Of a stretch of 54,248 nucleotides of DNA, positions 36,482 to 46,913 are shown piece by piece. This stretch comes from Polychytrium aggregatum. Taxonomy: Eukaryota > Chytridiomycota > Chytridiomycetes > Polychytriales. A program made the translations under genes and the position numbers. Location: contig NW_026516410.1 of assembly GCF_025602895.1 (NCBI RefSeq), forward strand, positions 1 to 54,248. Reading direction: 5' to 3'. Under the pieces are notes generated by a model. The model was not told the origin of the DNA, did not search any database, and saw nothing but the letters and a program-made list of their open reading frames with translations. The number at the start of each line of letters is the position of its first letter. Positions within the stretch are counted from its first letter, which is position 1.

Positions 36482-37272
36482 TGTTAGAGTCCAAAGGGGA
36501 CTCAACGGCAAAAGAAGAAGTGAGCTCGAAGTGAGCTCAGGGAAAGCAAGGGTAGAGTCCGAAGTGGACTCGGAGAGGGAGCGAGGGAAGCAAAGATCCG
36601 TTCAAGATAAGACTTGTCTCGAAATGAGACGTGAGGAACACTCAGAGAATAAAGTAGAAGGCACTTTATTTAGTCCTATTTTGAACGCTAAGGTTCGACT
36701 ACACATCGCGGGGGTCAGGCTATTTATAGACAAGTCCGGACTTGGCAGCGAAGGGCGGCCAAGGGAGGGAAAAGTGGGCGATCGAGCAGGGCGAAGGGGG
36801 CGATGCACGAACGAGGGCCGAGAAGGACCACCGAGACAGGCAGAGAACCAAAGCGAGAGAGGCGCAAGCAAAAGCGAAGCACCTGGCAGGAGAAACGTGC
36901 AAAGGCGAAGCAATGTGACTCAACGTCCAAGAAGCGGATTGGTCAAGTATAAGGTTGGGGCAAATGCATGCGAGATGAACAAGAGATCGGGGCGGTCAGG
37001 CAGGTCATGAGTCACCGGTGGGGGGACACATGACCGGCAGCCGAATTGCAACCAATCGCAGCAAGGCGCGTGCACAAACAAACCGGCGCGTGCGAAGAAG
37101 ACAAAGGAAGCGGAGCAGCGCGGGAAAACGGAAGTGCGGAAGGAGCGGAAAAGACAGGCAAAAGGCGGAAAATCGGAGGGGAACTGCAAGGCTACACACA
37201 AACAAACAGAAAGGCAAAAGAATAGCCAAGTGTGCAGTCAAAGTGGAGAACAAGCAGGAGCTATCCCTAACA
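36482..37272 (-). repeat. 5' LTR of A2 (791 bp)
   Basis: It matches 30866-31656. The GCAGC target copy and the resumed pol of element C follow on the plus-strand right side. Confidence 0.95.
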
Positions 37273-37277
37273 GCAGC

Positions 37278-40200
37278 GCTAAGTTCTGCTGCAGGTGCTC
37301 GGCGACTTCAGAGGCAGAGGGAACATCGAGACCGGTCGAAGGGACTGGGACTTCGAATCGGGGATGGAAGCCGTAGGTGGCGAGGAAGGGCGAGGCGTGG
37401 ATCGACGAGTGCTCCGAGTTGTTGTAGGAGAACTCGGCCAGCGGGAGCAATCGTGACCAGTCGTCCTGCTGGTACGAAGTGTGGCAGCGGAGGAACTGGT
37501 TGATCACCTGGTTCACCCGCTCAGTCTGTCCATCGGTTTGAGGATGGAAGGCCGTGGACAGACTGGTCTGGATGCCAAGCTTGGAGCACAAGGCCTGCCA
37601 GAACTTGGAAGTGAACTGGGTTCCCCGATCCGAGACGATGTTCTCGGGGAGCCCGTGGAGTCGGAAGATGTAGTTGAGGAACAAGGAAGCGGTTTCCTCG
37701 GCGGACGGCAGGGAACGGCAGGGCAGGAAGTGCGCCAGCTTGGTGAGGCTGCACACGACAACGAAGATGCAAGTGTTGCCGTCGGACTTGGGCAAGTCCG
37801 TGATGAAGTCCATGGTGACGAGACTCCAAGGACGCTGAGCCGTCTGCAAGGGAAGGAGAAGACCGAAGGGCTTGTGACGGGGCACCTTGGCTCTGGCACA
37901 AGTGTCGCAAGTTGAGACATAGTCTCGGATGTCTTTGCGGACAGTTGGCCACCAGAACAGACGGGAGACGAGTGCCGTGGTTCGGCGGATGCCGGGATGA
38001 CCAACGGCAACTCGGTCGTGGCAGGACTTGAGTACAGAGACTCGGCACGACTCGGGGACGACGATGCGGCTGCCAAGGACCAGGAGTTGGTCTCGAACAG
38101 AGAACTTGGCATCGCTTCGGAACTTGTCCATGGCGGGGTCGCGCGCCTGCTCCTCAGTGATCATCTTCATGAGATCTTCGTGAGGAGTGGGATCGGGGAC
38201 GGGTGATCCACGGCGACGGACAGCGCGGACGATGGACTCGGGCGAGACGAGGAGGGGAGGCTCGCTGGATACCGGGGCGGACGGAGGAACAAAGTCAGGA
38301 CGGCGGGACAAGGCGTCGGCTTTGCCGTTCTTGGATCCGGGACGGTATTGGATACGAATGTCGAAGCGGGACAAGAACTGGGACCATCGGGCGTGGCGCT
38401 GGTTGAGGATTCGCGCAGTAGCTAGGTACTCCAGGTTCTTATGGTCGGTGATGACTTCGACCGGATGGCGGGCGCCTTCAAGGTAGTGACGCCAAACTTC
38501 AAAAGCCTCCTTGATGGCCAGGAGCTCCTTCTCGTAAATGCTGTAGTTCCGCTCGGCACTGGACATGGTGCGCGAGTGGTACGAGCAAGGACGGAGTCGG
38601 CCCTCATCATCCTTCTGAGACAAGACACATCCAAGTGCAAAATCCGAGGCATCGGATTCCACAACGAAGGGCTTGGATGGGTCAGGATGGGTGAGGGTGG
38701 GCTCCGACACGAACGAGTCCTTCAAGGCGCGGAAGGCAGCTTCGGCGTCCAAAGTCCACTGGAAGGCCTTGCCCTTTCGGAAAAGGCGAGTGAGAGGCCC
38801 GGCGACTTTGGCAAAGGCATGGATGAACCGACGGTAGAAGTTGGCGAAGCCAACGAAGGAACGGAGCTCGGAAACGTTCTTGGGGACGGGCCAGTCCAGG
38901 ATTGCCGAGAGCTTGGACTTTTCCATCTCGATTCCCTCGGGCGAAACGACATACCCGAGGAACGAGACCTTGGACTGGGAGAACTCGCACTTCTCTAACT
39001 TGCAGTAGAGATTGGCATCCCGGAGCTTGGAGAGCACTTGCTTAACATGGCGCTCGTGCTCGGCAGGGTTGGAACTGTATATCAAGATGTCGTCGAGATA
39101 CGCGATGGCGAACTTGTCGAGCTCATCGCGTAAGACATCATTGATAAAGTGCTGGAAGGTGGCGGGAGCATTGGTGAGCCCGAACGGCATCACCAAGTAC
39201 TCAAAGTGTCCGTATCGAGTACGGAAGGCCGTCTTCCATTCATCGCCGGCGCGCATCCGAACCAAGTTGTAGGCACCACGGAGGTCCAACTTGGTGAATA
39301 CCTTGGCGTCTCGGAGCCGGTCAAGCATCTCATTGATCAACGGCAGAGGGTAGCGGTTCCTCACCGTGATCTTGTTGAGTGCGCGGTAGTCCACGCAGAG
39401 ACGCAGAGAGCCGTCCTTCTTCTTGACGAAGAGGATGGGCGAACCGGCAGGCGAGGACGACGGACGGATGAAACCTTTCGCAAGGTGTTCATCGAGGTAT
39501 TCGCGGAGTGCCTTGAGTTCGGGCTCTGAGAGGGAGTAGAGCGGACCGAACTTTGGAGACTTCCCGGGCTCCAAGTCGATAGGGCAGTCGTAAGGCCGGT
39601 GCGGAGGAAGTGCATCGGCCTCCTGCTTGGAGAAGACAGGGAGGAAGTCCGCATAGGCGGCGGGCAACTCGACTGACGCAGAAGAAGGGTCGTCGGCGAT
39701 CAAGGCATGGACTTGGAACAAAAGGGTGGGTTCCAAGTCCGGCTGGGCCAAAGACTTTTGGATCGAGCGGGCCGTGATGCTCTGGATCCGGATAGCCGCA
39801 GCTGGGGTCGGTGCAGGAGTGGGAACAGCATCAGAATAAAGTGGAACGGTTACTTTATTCTGAATACTGCCGGGGTGTACATCCAAAGAAGAAGGAAGAG
39901 AAGAAGGAGGTACAACAGAGGGGACACTCGCAGGAGGCGAGGAAGGAGCAAGGGGCACCGAGGGCAACGACGAAGAAGACTGCGAAGAAGGTGCGGGTTC
40001 AACGGGAGCGGGAGAACAAGAGAGATGAAGAATCCCGCGAGACCAAATGATCTTGGGCTCGGTATCCCGGAGCCAGGGATAGCCGAGGATGACGGGCTGG
40101 TGCGGCGACTTGATGACGTCGAACTTGAGTCGCTGAGAGCTGTCCCCAAGGAGGAGCTGGAGGGAGACAGTCTCGTGTGTGATGGGGCCAGAGGACAAGG

Positions 40201-40672
40201 GCCGGCCATCAACGGCCTCGACAGCCAAGGGAGTGGACTTGGCGACAGTCGGAACGGAGAAACGGAAAACAAAGTCCTGGTCGACAAAGTTGCCGGCGGC
40301 ACCAGAGTCGACAAGAGCCTTGCACGGAACCACGGAGCCAACGGGCAAGACAAGCGAAGCGGGAACGACAAGTGAACATAATCCGGAAGACGAGGCAGCG
40401 CACACCGACACAGGGTCACCAAGCGGATCACCAGACTGCTCCGAAAACACGTCTGCTTTCACTGAGGGGAACCAGCAAGACGGCCTGGCGCCCATCGCCT
40501 GTGGGTGAGACACGGATTCACCAATGGCAAAGCCATCAATTACTAACGTCGAGCTCACGTCTGCTGACAACCCCCCAGCTACGACAGTCGATGCATCCGT
40601 CGACAAGTCCGAAACACCACCCGACAACCCTGCACCAGTGCACAACGACTCGGGAGACATGGTTTGGGGCAC
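37278..40672 (-). CDS. pol: Family C Pol, first part: protease, RT, RNase H, integrase core
   Basis: The frame lies in -1 phase relative to gag and is open from close to the gag stop (GTG at 40672, first ATG 40660). Domains are: protease (LVDSGAAGNFVDQ), a Ser/Pro-rich linker, RT ([24 protein letters not shown], catalytic IAYLDDILIYS), RNase H (ESDASDFALGCVLSQ), the integrase zinc finger (HPGIRRTTALV, CDTCARAK) and core (MDFITDLP, VSDRGTQF, DGQTERVN). It is broken by the A2 LTR after EVAEHLQQN. The remaining integrase tail and chromodomain are at 30316-30865 and in frame once A2 is excluded. Confidence 0.93.
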
Positions 40673-40689
40673 CGATTCTGAGTCTCCAT

Positions 40690-41670
40690 TCAGAATCGGG
40701 CCAAGTCGTTTCCCGATTCCACCTGTCTTACCTCGCCGTCATCATAGATGACGGCCCTGATGGTCCGGGACGGAGCGGCGGTCTTGGCAGGACAGTTGCG
40801 TGCCATGTGGCCCTTGTTGCCACAGTAGAGGCACAGTCCGAGGCGGCGGCGGCGTTGCTTTTCGTCCGGAGTCAGGGGACCCATAAGGGCAGAGTCCACC
40901 TGCATGGGGTCGTGGCCGGGAGTTGGGGACGGACGAGGAGCAAAGGAGGAATGGCCTCGGGAAGCAGGATCGGGATGTCGGAAAGGCGCGGGGGCAAAGG
41001 AGTGTGTGGGGCCAAGGAAAGGTTGTGCGGGTCGGGCTCGAAAGGAGGTGCGGCGTTCTTGGCGACGTTCGCGAAGGCGGGCATCCAGTTCGACGCAGAG
41101 TTGGACGTAATCGTCGAGGTCGCGGGGATGGTCACGGACACGGGCAAGCTCGTCCTTGAGATCTTCCGTCAAGGCCTGACGGAAGAAAGAGATCTTCGCG
41201 GAGTCGTTCCAGGTGGTGTCGGCGGCGACACGGAGGAAGTCGGAAGCGAAGATGTCGCAGGGACGGCTTCCCTGGAACATGGACTGGATGGCGGCTTCGG
41301 CGGAGCGGGCGCGGTCGGGGTCGTCGAAGGCGGAGGCGAAGCGCCCCATGAACTCGTCGTAAGAGTTCAAACGGGCATCGTTGCCCTCTAGCATGGGCGT
41401 CGCCCACTGAAGGGCGGGTCCGGAGAGCAGGCTGAGGATAAATCCGACTCGGACTGGATCGGTGGGGAAGCGTTGAGGGTGCATCCTCATGTAGAGGTTG
41501 CACTGACTGACAAAGGCACGGAAGCCCCGACGGTTGCCATCGAAGCGGTCGGGGACTTGAGAGGGAGGGCCGGCGGCGGCAGCGGGGGCGTCACGGGCGT
41601 CACGGGCGGTACGAAGGGCGGTGACTTCGTCTTGGAGAGCTTGGATGCGCTGGGCTATGGCTGGGTCCAT
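40690..41670 (-). CDS. gag: Family C Gag
   Basis: A 326-residue protein from the ATG at 41670 (MDPAIAQRIQ). It has an N-terminal helix, a capsid-like domain (FRAFVSQCNLYMRMHP, GPALQWATPML, YDEFMGRFASAFDDP, SDFLRVAADTTWNDSAKISF), an Arg/Pro-rich linker and one canonical CCHC zinc knuckle (CLYCGNKGHMARNC), ending SGNDLARF. The PMQVD motif before the knuckle is common in fungal Gypsy Gags. Pol starts in the -1 frame near its stop, so ribosomal frameshifting is the likely route to Gag-Pol. Confidence 0.93.
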   Translation of the reverse strand: MDPAIAQRIQALQDEVTALRTARDARDAPAAAAGPPSQVPDRFDGNRRGFRAFVSQCNLYMRMHPQRFPTDPVRVGFILSLLSGPALQWATPMLEGNDARLNSYDEFMGRFASAFDDPDRARSAEAAIQSMFQGSRPCDIFASDFLRVAADTTWNDSAKISFFRQALTEDLKDELARVRDHPRDLDDYVQLCVELDARLRERRQERRTSFRARPAQPFLGPTHSFAPAPFRHPDPASRGHSSFAPRPSPTPGHDPMQVDSALMGPLTPDEKQRRRRLGLCLYCGNKGHMARNCPAKTAAPSRTIRAVIYDDGEVRQVESGNDLARF

Positions 41671-41738
41671 GGTGGCGTAAGTCACGTGACAAGTGGGAAT
41701 CGATCGGAAAACAAAAACTGGAAAGTGTGTTCAGGGGT

Positions 41739-41870
41739 GACTGGGCAAGGGGTGACTATGCAGGGGTACAGGGTGACTGTGCAGGGGTACAGGGGTGACT
41801 GTGCAGGGGTACCCTCTAATCGAGGATAAAAGGTCAAAGAAATCCAGGAGTGACTGTGCAGGGGAAGGGG
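41739..41870. repeat. Short repeats in the family C leader
   Basis: Four imperfect copies of GTGACTGTGCAGGGGTACA occur between the primer-binding site and gag. Further along (41900-42060) GACAGGACAG- and GGACTTGACAG-type words recur. The leader has no ORF. A packaging or structural role is possible but untested. Confidence 0.7.
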
Positions 41871-42110
41871 TACCACCAAGGGTGACAGCGCAATGACAGG
41901 AGAGGATCAGGACAGTGCAAGACAGGACAGTTGTACCACCGAGAGGTCAACCACAGGACAAGGACAGGAGACTTGACAGGACCGGAAAGGACAGGACAGG
42001 GACTTGACAGTTCACGTGACCGTAGGGCCAGGGCAGGAGCCAGACAGGGACTTGACAGGTAGCACAAGGAGAAGGGTTCGACCAAGCAGGTGGTCTCCGA
42101 CAGTATTAGA

Positions 42111-42122
42111 GTCAGAACAATA
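42111..42122 (-). promoter_or_regulatory. Family C primer-binding site, self-priming type
   Basis: TATTGTTCTGAC on the minus strand abuts the 5' LTR and is the exact complement of GTCAGAACAATA in the LTR (minus strand, 42209-42220), about 41 nt downstream of the TATA box (42254-42261). Confidence 0.7.
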
Positions 42123-42790
42123 TGTGAGGGAGCGATGGGGAGTGTGTGTGTGCAAGGGAGAACACCTGACCAGGTGCTTGGTAGAAGAGGTTGTTAAGGA
42201 AGACTGTTTATTGTTCTGACTGGAGTGTGATACATACTGGCGGACGCAGGCCTATTTATAGACCGGGGGGCACCTCCGGGGGACGAGGTGGGCGGAAGCG
42301 GTCTCCGGCGGGCGACGGGGGCGGTGTAGCACCGAGGACCGAGAAGGGGGGTGCGAGGACAGGCGAGGTGCAAGCGAGAGAGGCTTGCCACAGCCCAGCG
42401 GCATGTGTTACCCGGTGGCGCCGTTGGGAGCCACTCAGAGGGCGAGGCAAAAGCACGCGGTCAGCCACGAGCATAAACAAAAGACGTGGAAGGAAACTAC
42501 TGGTGCGCAGGAGGACGGAGGGATCGGAACGGTTCCGGCTTGGCGCCGGGTGAACGGAAGGGCGGCTAAACTACGGGTAAACACCGGATAAACTCCGGGA
42601 ACGGATGGGACGGGGTGTGGGAAACCGGGAGGAGCAGGGAGGAGCGAGAGGGAGCGAGAGGAAGCGAGAAGGGACCTCGGAGTGCAAGAAAGGTCCTCGA
42701 GGGACCGGGGAGCGACCAAAATGGATGGGGATGGTGCGGAAAGTGAAGTTTGTGGTGCGGAGAAGGTCGCTGTGATGCCGGAGCATCACA
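42123..42790 (-). repeat. 5' LTR of element C (668 bp)
   Basis: It matches 29648-30315. The TATA box reads TATAAATA on the minus strand at 42254-42261. The continuation of the R1 repeat follows on the right. Confidence 0.95.
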
Positions 42791-42910
42791 CACTGACACC
42801 ATTCAAAATCTAATGCACAACCCCGACACACCCTCTCCATGAATCCAAGAATCTAATGCACAGGAGCGTACAACTCACGAATGATGGAGTGGTGTAAATG
42901 GCCGATGGAG
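42791..42910. repeat. Dispersed repeat R1, copy 2, right half
   Basis: It aligns with about 16943-17060 (CTAATGCACAACCCCGACAC, GAGCGTACAACTCACGAAT). Together with 29442-29647 it reconstitutes the site entered by element C. Between here and G13 (42911-43278) there is only the G13 promoter region. Confidence 0.75.
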
Positions 42911-43213
42911 GACGGTGATGAAACTGGCGCACTCCAGGCATCCATCGGTGAGCAGGGCAAGGCGAGTCATCGCCGGTGGCTGCGGGGGGATGACAACCAG
43001 CGCTATTTTGGTACTGCAGATTCAATGCTCGCCGTGACTTATCTCCGTTGGTGGAGATACGGAGGGGATGATGAAACCCACCCAGCAGGACGACGGCAAA
43101 CAGGGTTCATGGCGCACCTCCCGAGCCGGGGCAGCTGCGGCCGACGTGGACACTCCGCCATCCTCCGACTCTGGAGGGACAGGTGGGTCTCCCTCCCCCA
43201 GCCCGGCCCGTCG

Positions 43214-43224
43214 TATATGAGGGA
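43214..43224 (+). promoter_or_regulatory. TATA box of G13
   Basis: TATATGAGGGA, 65 bp before the ATG, identical to the element before G10. Confidence 0.5.
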
Positions 43225-43278
43225 TCGAGGGAGGGTGTGTCCTGCTTTCAAACCATCTTCCCAGTCCAGTCTTCGAAG

Positions 43279-44220
43279 ATGGCTGCTCGATTGCCTCTCG
43301 AGCCGTTTCCTCCACCTGGTCAGGAACTGAATCCAGTATTCATCAGGTCATACTCGCAGCAGTACATGGGTATCCTGAGCACCGTCGGGGATGTGTCTTA
43401 CTACAATTTGACCTTTGAGATGATCAACCCCGATATCAATCGTGGTCGCCATCGCTCCGACGAGAAGTTAGGACACCCCGTCTTTCCGACTTTCAAGTGG
43501 TCGATTGAACACCTTGCCTTGGCTCGTCGATACATCTACGCCGTCCTGGACAGCTTCCTCAAGCATTTTGACCGGATCGTGGATGGCGTTACCACTCCGG
43601 AATGGAACAAATGGCAGGAACGTCGCGTGGTGATTGCCAAACTTGTTCAACGCAATTATAATTTGAAATATGGTGTCAAGTGCACCCTCAACACCAGCCA
43701 CCACTTCGACTTGTTCCTCACCAGCGAGGAGATCGGTGTTTTCCAGGCCGTCTACAACGCAGTGGTCTGCCCCGGCGATCCGGTCGAGCAACGCAGATGC
43801 GATTATTTTTTCAAAAACCAGTCGAAGAATCGAATGCGGAAGATCACTTCTATCAAAGACCTCCCTGTTGCGTACGAAACTCAACGTCAAAATAGGATCG
43901 GGTATCGCCAAACCCCCAGTATCGACAACCATGGGTTTTCCAAATACCCTGTTGTGATCCCATTCTACGCTTTCAGGCGCTTGACATTGGATGGCACAGT
44001 GAGGATCTTGATCTCGTTCGAAAGAACTCGACACTACTGGACATCGCCCACGGAGCCATTGTCCCGACCCATCCTTGGATATTTTCAAGCCAATAGGCAT
44101 CTGTACCAGCAAAAGCCCAAAACCATCGAGCGAGCGTACACACTTGTGTGTATCAGAATGGAAAAGAGAAAGATTCTCGACAACGACGACTTCGTTGCCC
44201 TGTTTCTATGGGATTCTGAT
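43279..44220 (+). CDS. G13: paralogue of G6, truncated by element D1
   Basis: The ATG at 43279 (MAARLPLEPFPPPG) starts 314 codons that align along the N-terminal domain of G6: NLTFEMINP, GHPVFPTFKW, IEHLALARRYI, HHFDLF, VVCPGDP, SIDN. The host reading ends at LFLWDSD where the D1 LTR begins; translation would run into the LTR for 22 more residues and stop at 44287-44289. G6 has an acidic linker and a C-terminal domain at this point, so the equivalent parts of G13 were cut off by D1. The true gene may have been intact before the insertion. Function unknown. Confidence 0.68.
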
Positions 44221-44529
44221 TGTAGGAGATGGTATCTCCGACGCTGTGCTGCGCGTACTGCGCGTACTGCGCGGCGCAGTGGGTCGTGACCTGTGCTGCG
44301 CTTTGCGTTTTCACGCACCGCAGGCAGGCCACCGCAGGGTATACCTGCGGGTTGCCCCCGTTCCCCCCGTTTGTCTGGAGTTCGGTTTTATCGTGAATAA
44401 ACGTAAGTGCTCCCCGAGCTCACCCGTCCGCTAGAGTAGCCTAGCACCGCCCTGTTCTGCCCCGTCCTGTCTTGTCTTGTACCCCCTCCCTCCCCGTCTT
44501 GCCCCAACGTCCCAGTAGTGGACGTTACA
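44221..44529 (+). repeat. 5' LTR of D1 (309 bp)
   Basis: It begins TGTAGGAGATGG and ends GACGTTACA. It matches 53431-53739. It contains a short direct repeat of GCGCGTACT (about 44252-44270). Confidence 0.9.
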
Positions 44530-44541
44530 TGGTAGCATCGG
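44530..44541 (+). promoter_or_regulatory. Family D primer-binding site, initiator-Met tRNA-like
   Basis: TGGTAGCATCGG follows the LTR without a gap and resembles the complement of an initiator methionine tRNA 3' end. This differs from families A-C. It supports placing the LTR end at 44529. Confidence 0.6.
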
Positions 44542-44651
44542 AAATCCTCGTCTTGTTTTCGTCCTGTTTGTCCTCTTTCTAGATCCTCAAGCTGGATCCC
44601 GCCTCTCTTGCCGACCGACTCTCCTCTCTGTCCCTGGAGCCTGCCCCTGCC

Positions 44652-45473
44652 ATGAGCAACCCCCGCCCACTTCCGGAAGCCTTCCTCAAGACCTTCCGTG
44701 CCCCAGTGTTTACTGGGAAGAGCCGCTCCTCCTCGGTGGAGGACTGGCTGCAGCAACTCGAGGACTACCTCGATGCTGCCCAAGTCGCCCCCACCCACCA
44801 CATCGTCGCCGCCAAGCTCTGCTTAAAGGACCAGGCGTACCGTTGGTACCGCCGCCAAGGGTTCGACGAGCAGAGCGAAGGTGTGTTTGACGACTTCAAG
44901 GACCGCCTCCGTCGCCGCTTCGGCAGCCCCAATGCTGAACTCATTGCCCGTGACAAGCTATACTCTCTCGTGCAGCGTGGTTCTGTGACCCGCTACATCG
45001 AGGAGTTTGAAGACCTCTCCTCCCAGATTGAGGAGCTGGGCTCTGCTGATGCGATGTACCTCTTCCAGAAGGGCCTCAAGCCCAAGATCAGAGAGTACAT
45101 CGCCAGCAACCCTGATGCCCGCAAGTCCCTGGACGTGATGATGGACGTTGCCGAGAACCTCGACAACGTCCAGTACCATGGCCGCCAGTTCTACCCGCAG
45201 CTGGCAGGCGGCCATCGGTCTCATCACGTCCCAGCCCGTCCGCCTCGCCCGGCCCCGCCCGCAAGACCCATGCCTGAGCCCATGGACGTTGACGTCAACG
45301 CCATGGAGGCTCGTGGCCCTCCCCGCTCCCGGTTCCAGCAAGCTGCCACTGTCTCCCCCAAGGACAGACAGAAGCAGGAGGACCTCCGCCATGGTTCCTG
45401 CTTCTTCTGTCACCGACCGGGACACCAGGCCAAGGAGTGCCCCATGAAGTCGGGAAACGGCCGACCCTACTAG
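44652..45473 (+). CDS. gag: Family D Gag
   Basis: A 273-residue protein from the ATG at 44652. It has a compact capsid-like domain ([78 protein letters not shown]), then a Pro-rich linker with [14 protein letters not shown], and one CCHC zinc knuckle ([14 protein letters not shown]) near the end. Pol overlaps it by about 37 bases in the -1 frame. This copy is intact; the second copy at 53861 carries several frameshifts. Confidence 0.92.
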   Translation: MSNPRPLPEAFLKTFRAPVFTGKSRSSSVEDWLQQLEDYLDAAQVAPTHHIVAAKLCLKDQAYRWYRRQGFDEQSEGVFDDFKDRLRRRFGSPNAELIARDKLYSLVQRGSVTRYIEEFEDLSSQIEELGSADAMYLFQKGLKPKIREYIASNPDARKSLDVMMDVAENLDNVQYHGRQFYPQLAGGHRSHHVPARPPRPAPPARPMPEPMDVDVNAMEARGPPRSRFQQAATVSPKDRQKQEDLRHGSCFFCHRPGHQAKECPMKSGNGRPY

Positions 45474-46913
45474 GTGGCTCTGGAGCCCTAGTAGGAGACC
45501 AACGCCGTGGATTGCTCAATGCAGTCCACGCGTCTCCAGAGGAAGTTCACCTCGCCCCCTCCCCCGAAGGAGAAACAAACCAAGTGTTGTGCGTCGTGCG
45601 AGAGGTGCATGGTGGCGCAAGCCGCCTGCCTCTCCACGAACGTGAAGAGAAAACCAAAATTGAAAACCAAAACAAAAAAGAAAATCAAGAACCCTTGAGG
45701 GACAGGACCGCCTGTGCCCTCACCCCTGTCAAGTCGTGTGTGTCGGATGCTTCCGACATGTGTCCGCAAGCCGTGGACGTCGTGTGCAATGGCGTGCTGA
45801 CGCCGCAGGCCCCCGCAATGGCCGAACCCTATCCAAAATGTCCGAGTGGCCGTGATGAAGCCAACCAAGACCAAGTGTCGCCCGTTCCCCCAAGTCAAGT
45901 CATGGTGCAGGAGGCTGTGCAGGAGGACCATGAAGAGTCCCTGCTGTACCTCCCTGCCACCGTCCAAGGTCACACCGTCCGAATGATGGTGGACTCTGGA
46001 GCAAGCTGCAACTTTGTCAGCAGACGCTTGCTCCAGGAGCTCAACATACATGCAACCAAGAAGAAGTCGCCGATGAGTGTGGCGCTTGCAGACGATCGTG
46101 TGCAGCAGTGCACACACCAAGTGGTCCTGCGAGTGGCCCTCCATCCCAAGTACCATCCTGTCCTGTTGTTCCAAGTGATCGACACCAAGTTCGATGCCAT
46201 CCTCGGCATGAGCTGGCTTGCTCGTGCCGAGCCGACTCCAGTCGTCGACTGGAAAGGCCGCACTGTCCGTGTTGGCCCTGACATTGTCCTGCAGGGCATG
46301 GCCTCACCCAACATGCCACCTCTCCTCTCAGCCATGCAATTCAAGAGGCTGATCAAGAAGGACACGTCGTTCCTCTGTGTCGTGCGTGAGGTCGACGACA
46401 CCGACCAAGCCGGTCCCGGTCCCCCGCCTGTGGTGACCAAGCTGCTCGACGAGTACAAGGACGTATTCCCCGACCAGTTGCCACAATGCCTGCCACCCCA
46501 ACGCACCGTCGATCATCGCATCGACATCGAACCAGGCTCGTCGCCTCCGTCAAGACCGACGTACCAACTGTCGCTGACGGAGATGGACGAACTCAAGCGC
46601 CAGTTGGATGACCTCCTCGCCCATGGGTTCATCCGCCCGAGCCAGTCACCGTATGGTGCACCAGTGCTCTTTGTCAAGAAGAAAGAAGGTGATCTCAGGA
46701 TGTGCGTCGACTATCGCGCACTAAACAAACAGACCATCAAGAACACCTACCCGTTGCCCAGGATCGACGAGTTGATGGATCGTCTGAGTGGAGCAAAGGT
46801 CTTTAGCAAGATAGACCTCCGCTCAGGCTACCATCAGATCCGCATCCACGAGGATGATGTCCACAAGACCGCCTTCAGGACTCGCTACGGACTGTACGAG
46901 TTCCTAGTGCTGC
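45437..46913 (+). CDS. pol: Family D Pol, first part: protease and RT N-terminal half
   Basis: The frame overlaps the end of gag in -1 phase (GTG at 45437). After a linker it shows an aspartic protease ([28 protein letters not shown]) and the RT fingers and palm start ([48 protein letters not shown]). It is broken inside the RT by A3. After A3 and one GCTGC target copy are removed, it joins 53326 in frame at [10 protein letters not shown]. Confidence 0.9.

Larger units (their letters stand above)
30866..37272 (-). mobile_element. Family A chromovirus copy A2, complete, nested in element C
   Basis: The copy is 6407 bp with two 791-bp LTRs and a perfect GCAGC target duplication (30861-30865 and 37273-37277). 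gag and pol are both open. It differs from A3 by a few bases, for example AGGAGAAACG versus AGGAGGAACG in the LTR and Asp versus Asn in pol SEVDFLGM. Because both LTRs of A2 share the A2-type base and both LTRs of A3 share the other, the copies arose by separate recent retrotranspositions. Confidence 0.96.
29648..42790 (-). mobile_element. Family C Ty3/Gypsy chromovirus, complete but split by nested A2
   Basis: It is flanked by 668-bp LTRs and by a near-perfect 5-bp target duplication (CACTC at 29643-29647, CACTG at 42791-42795). On the minus strand the order is LTR, primer-binding site, repeat-bearing leader, gag, pol (protease, RT, RNase H, integrase, chromodomain), polypurine tract (30316-30328), LTR. 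Without A2 and one GCAGC copy the element is 6731 bp and pol is in one frame. It inserted into repeat R1, whose two halves flank it. Confidence 0.94.

Noticed and set aside
40372..41391. 339-codon plus-strand frame over the C gag region
   Set aside because: Antisense of a Gag with a canonical zinc knuckle and capsid-like domain; no recognisable motif of its own.
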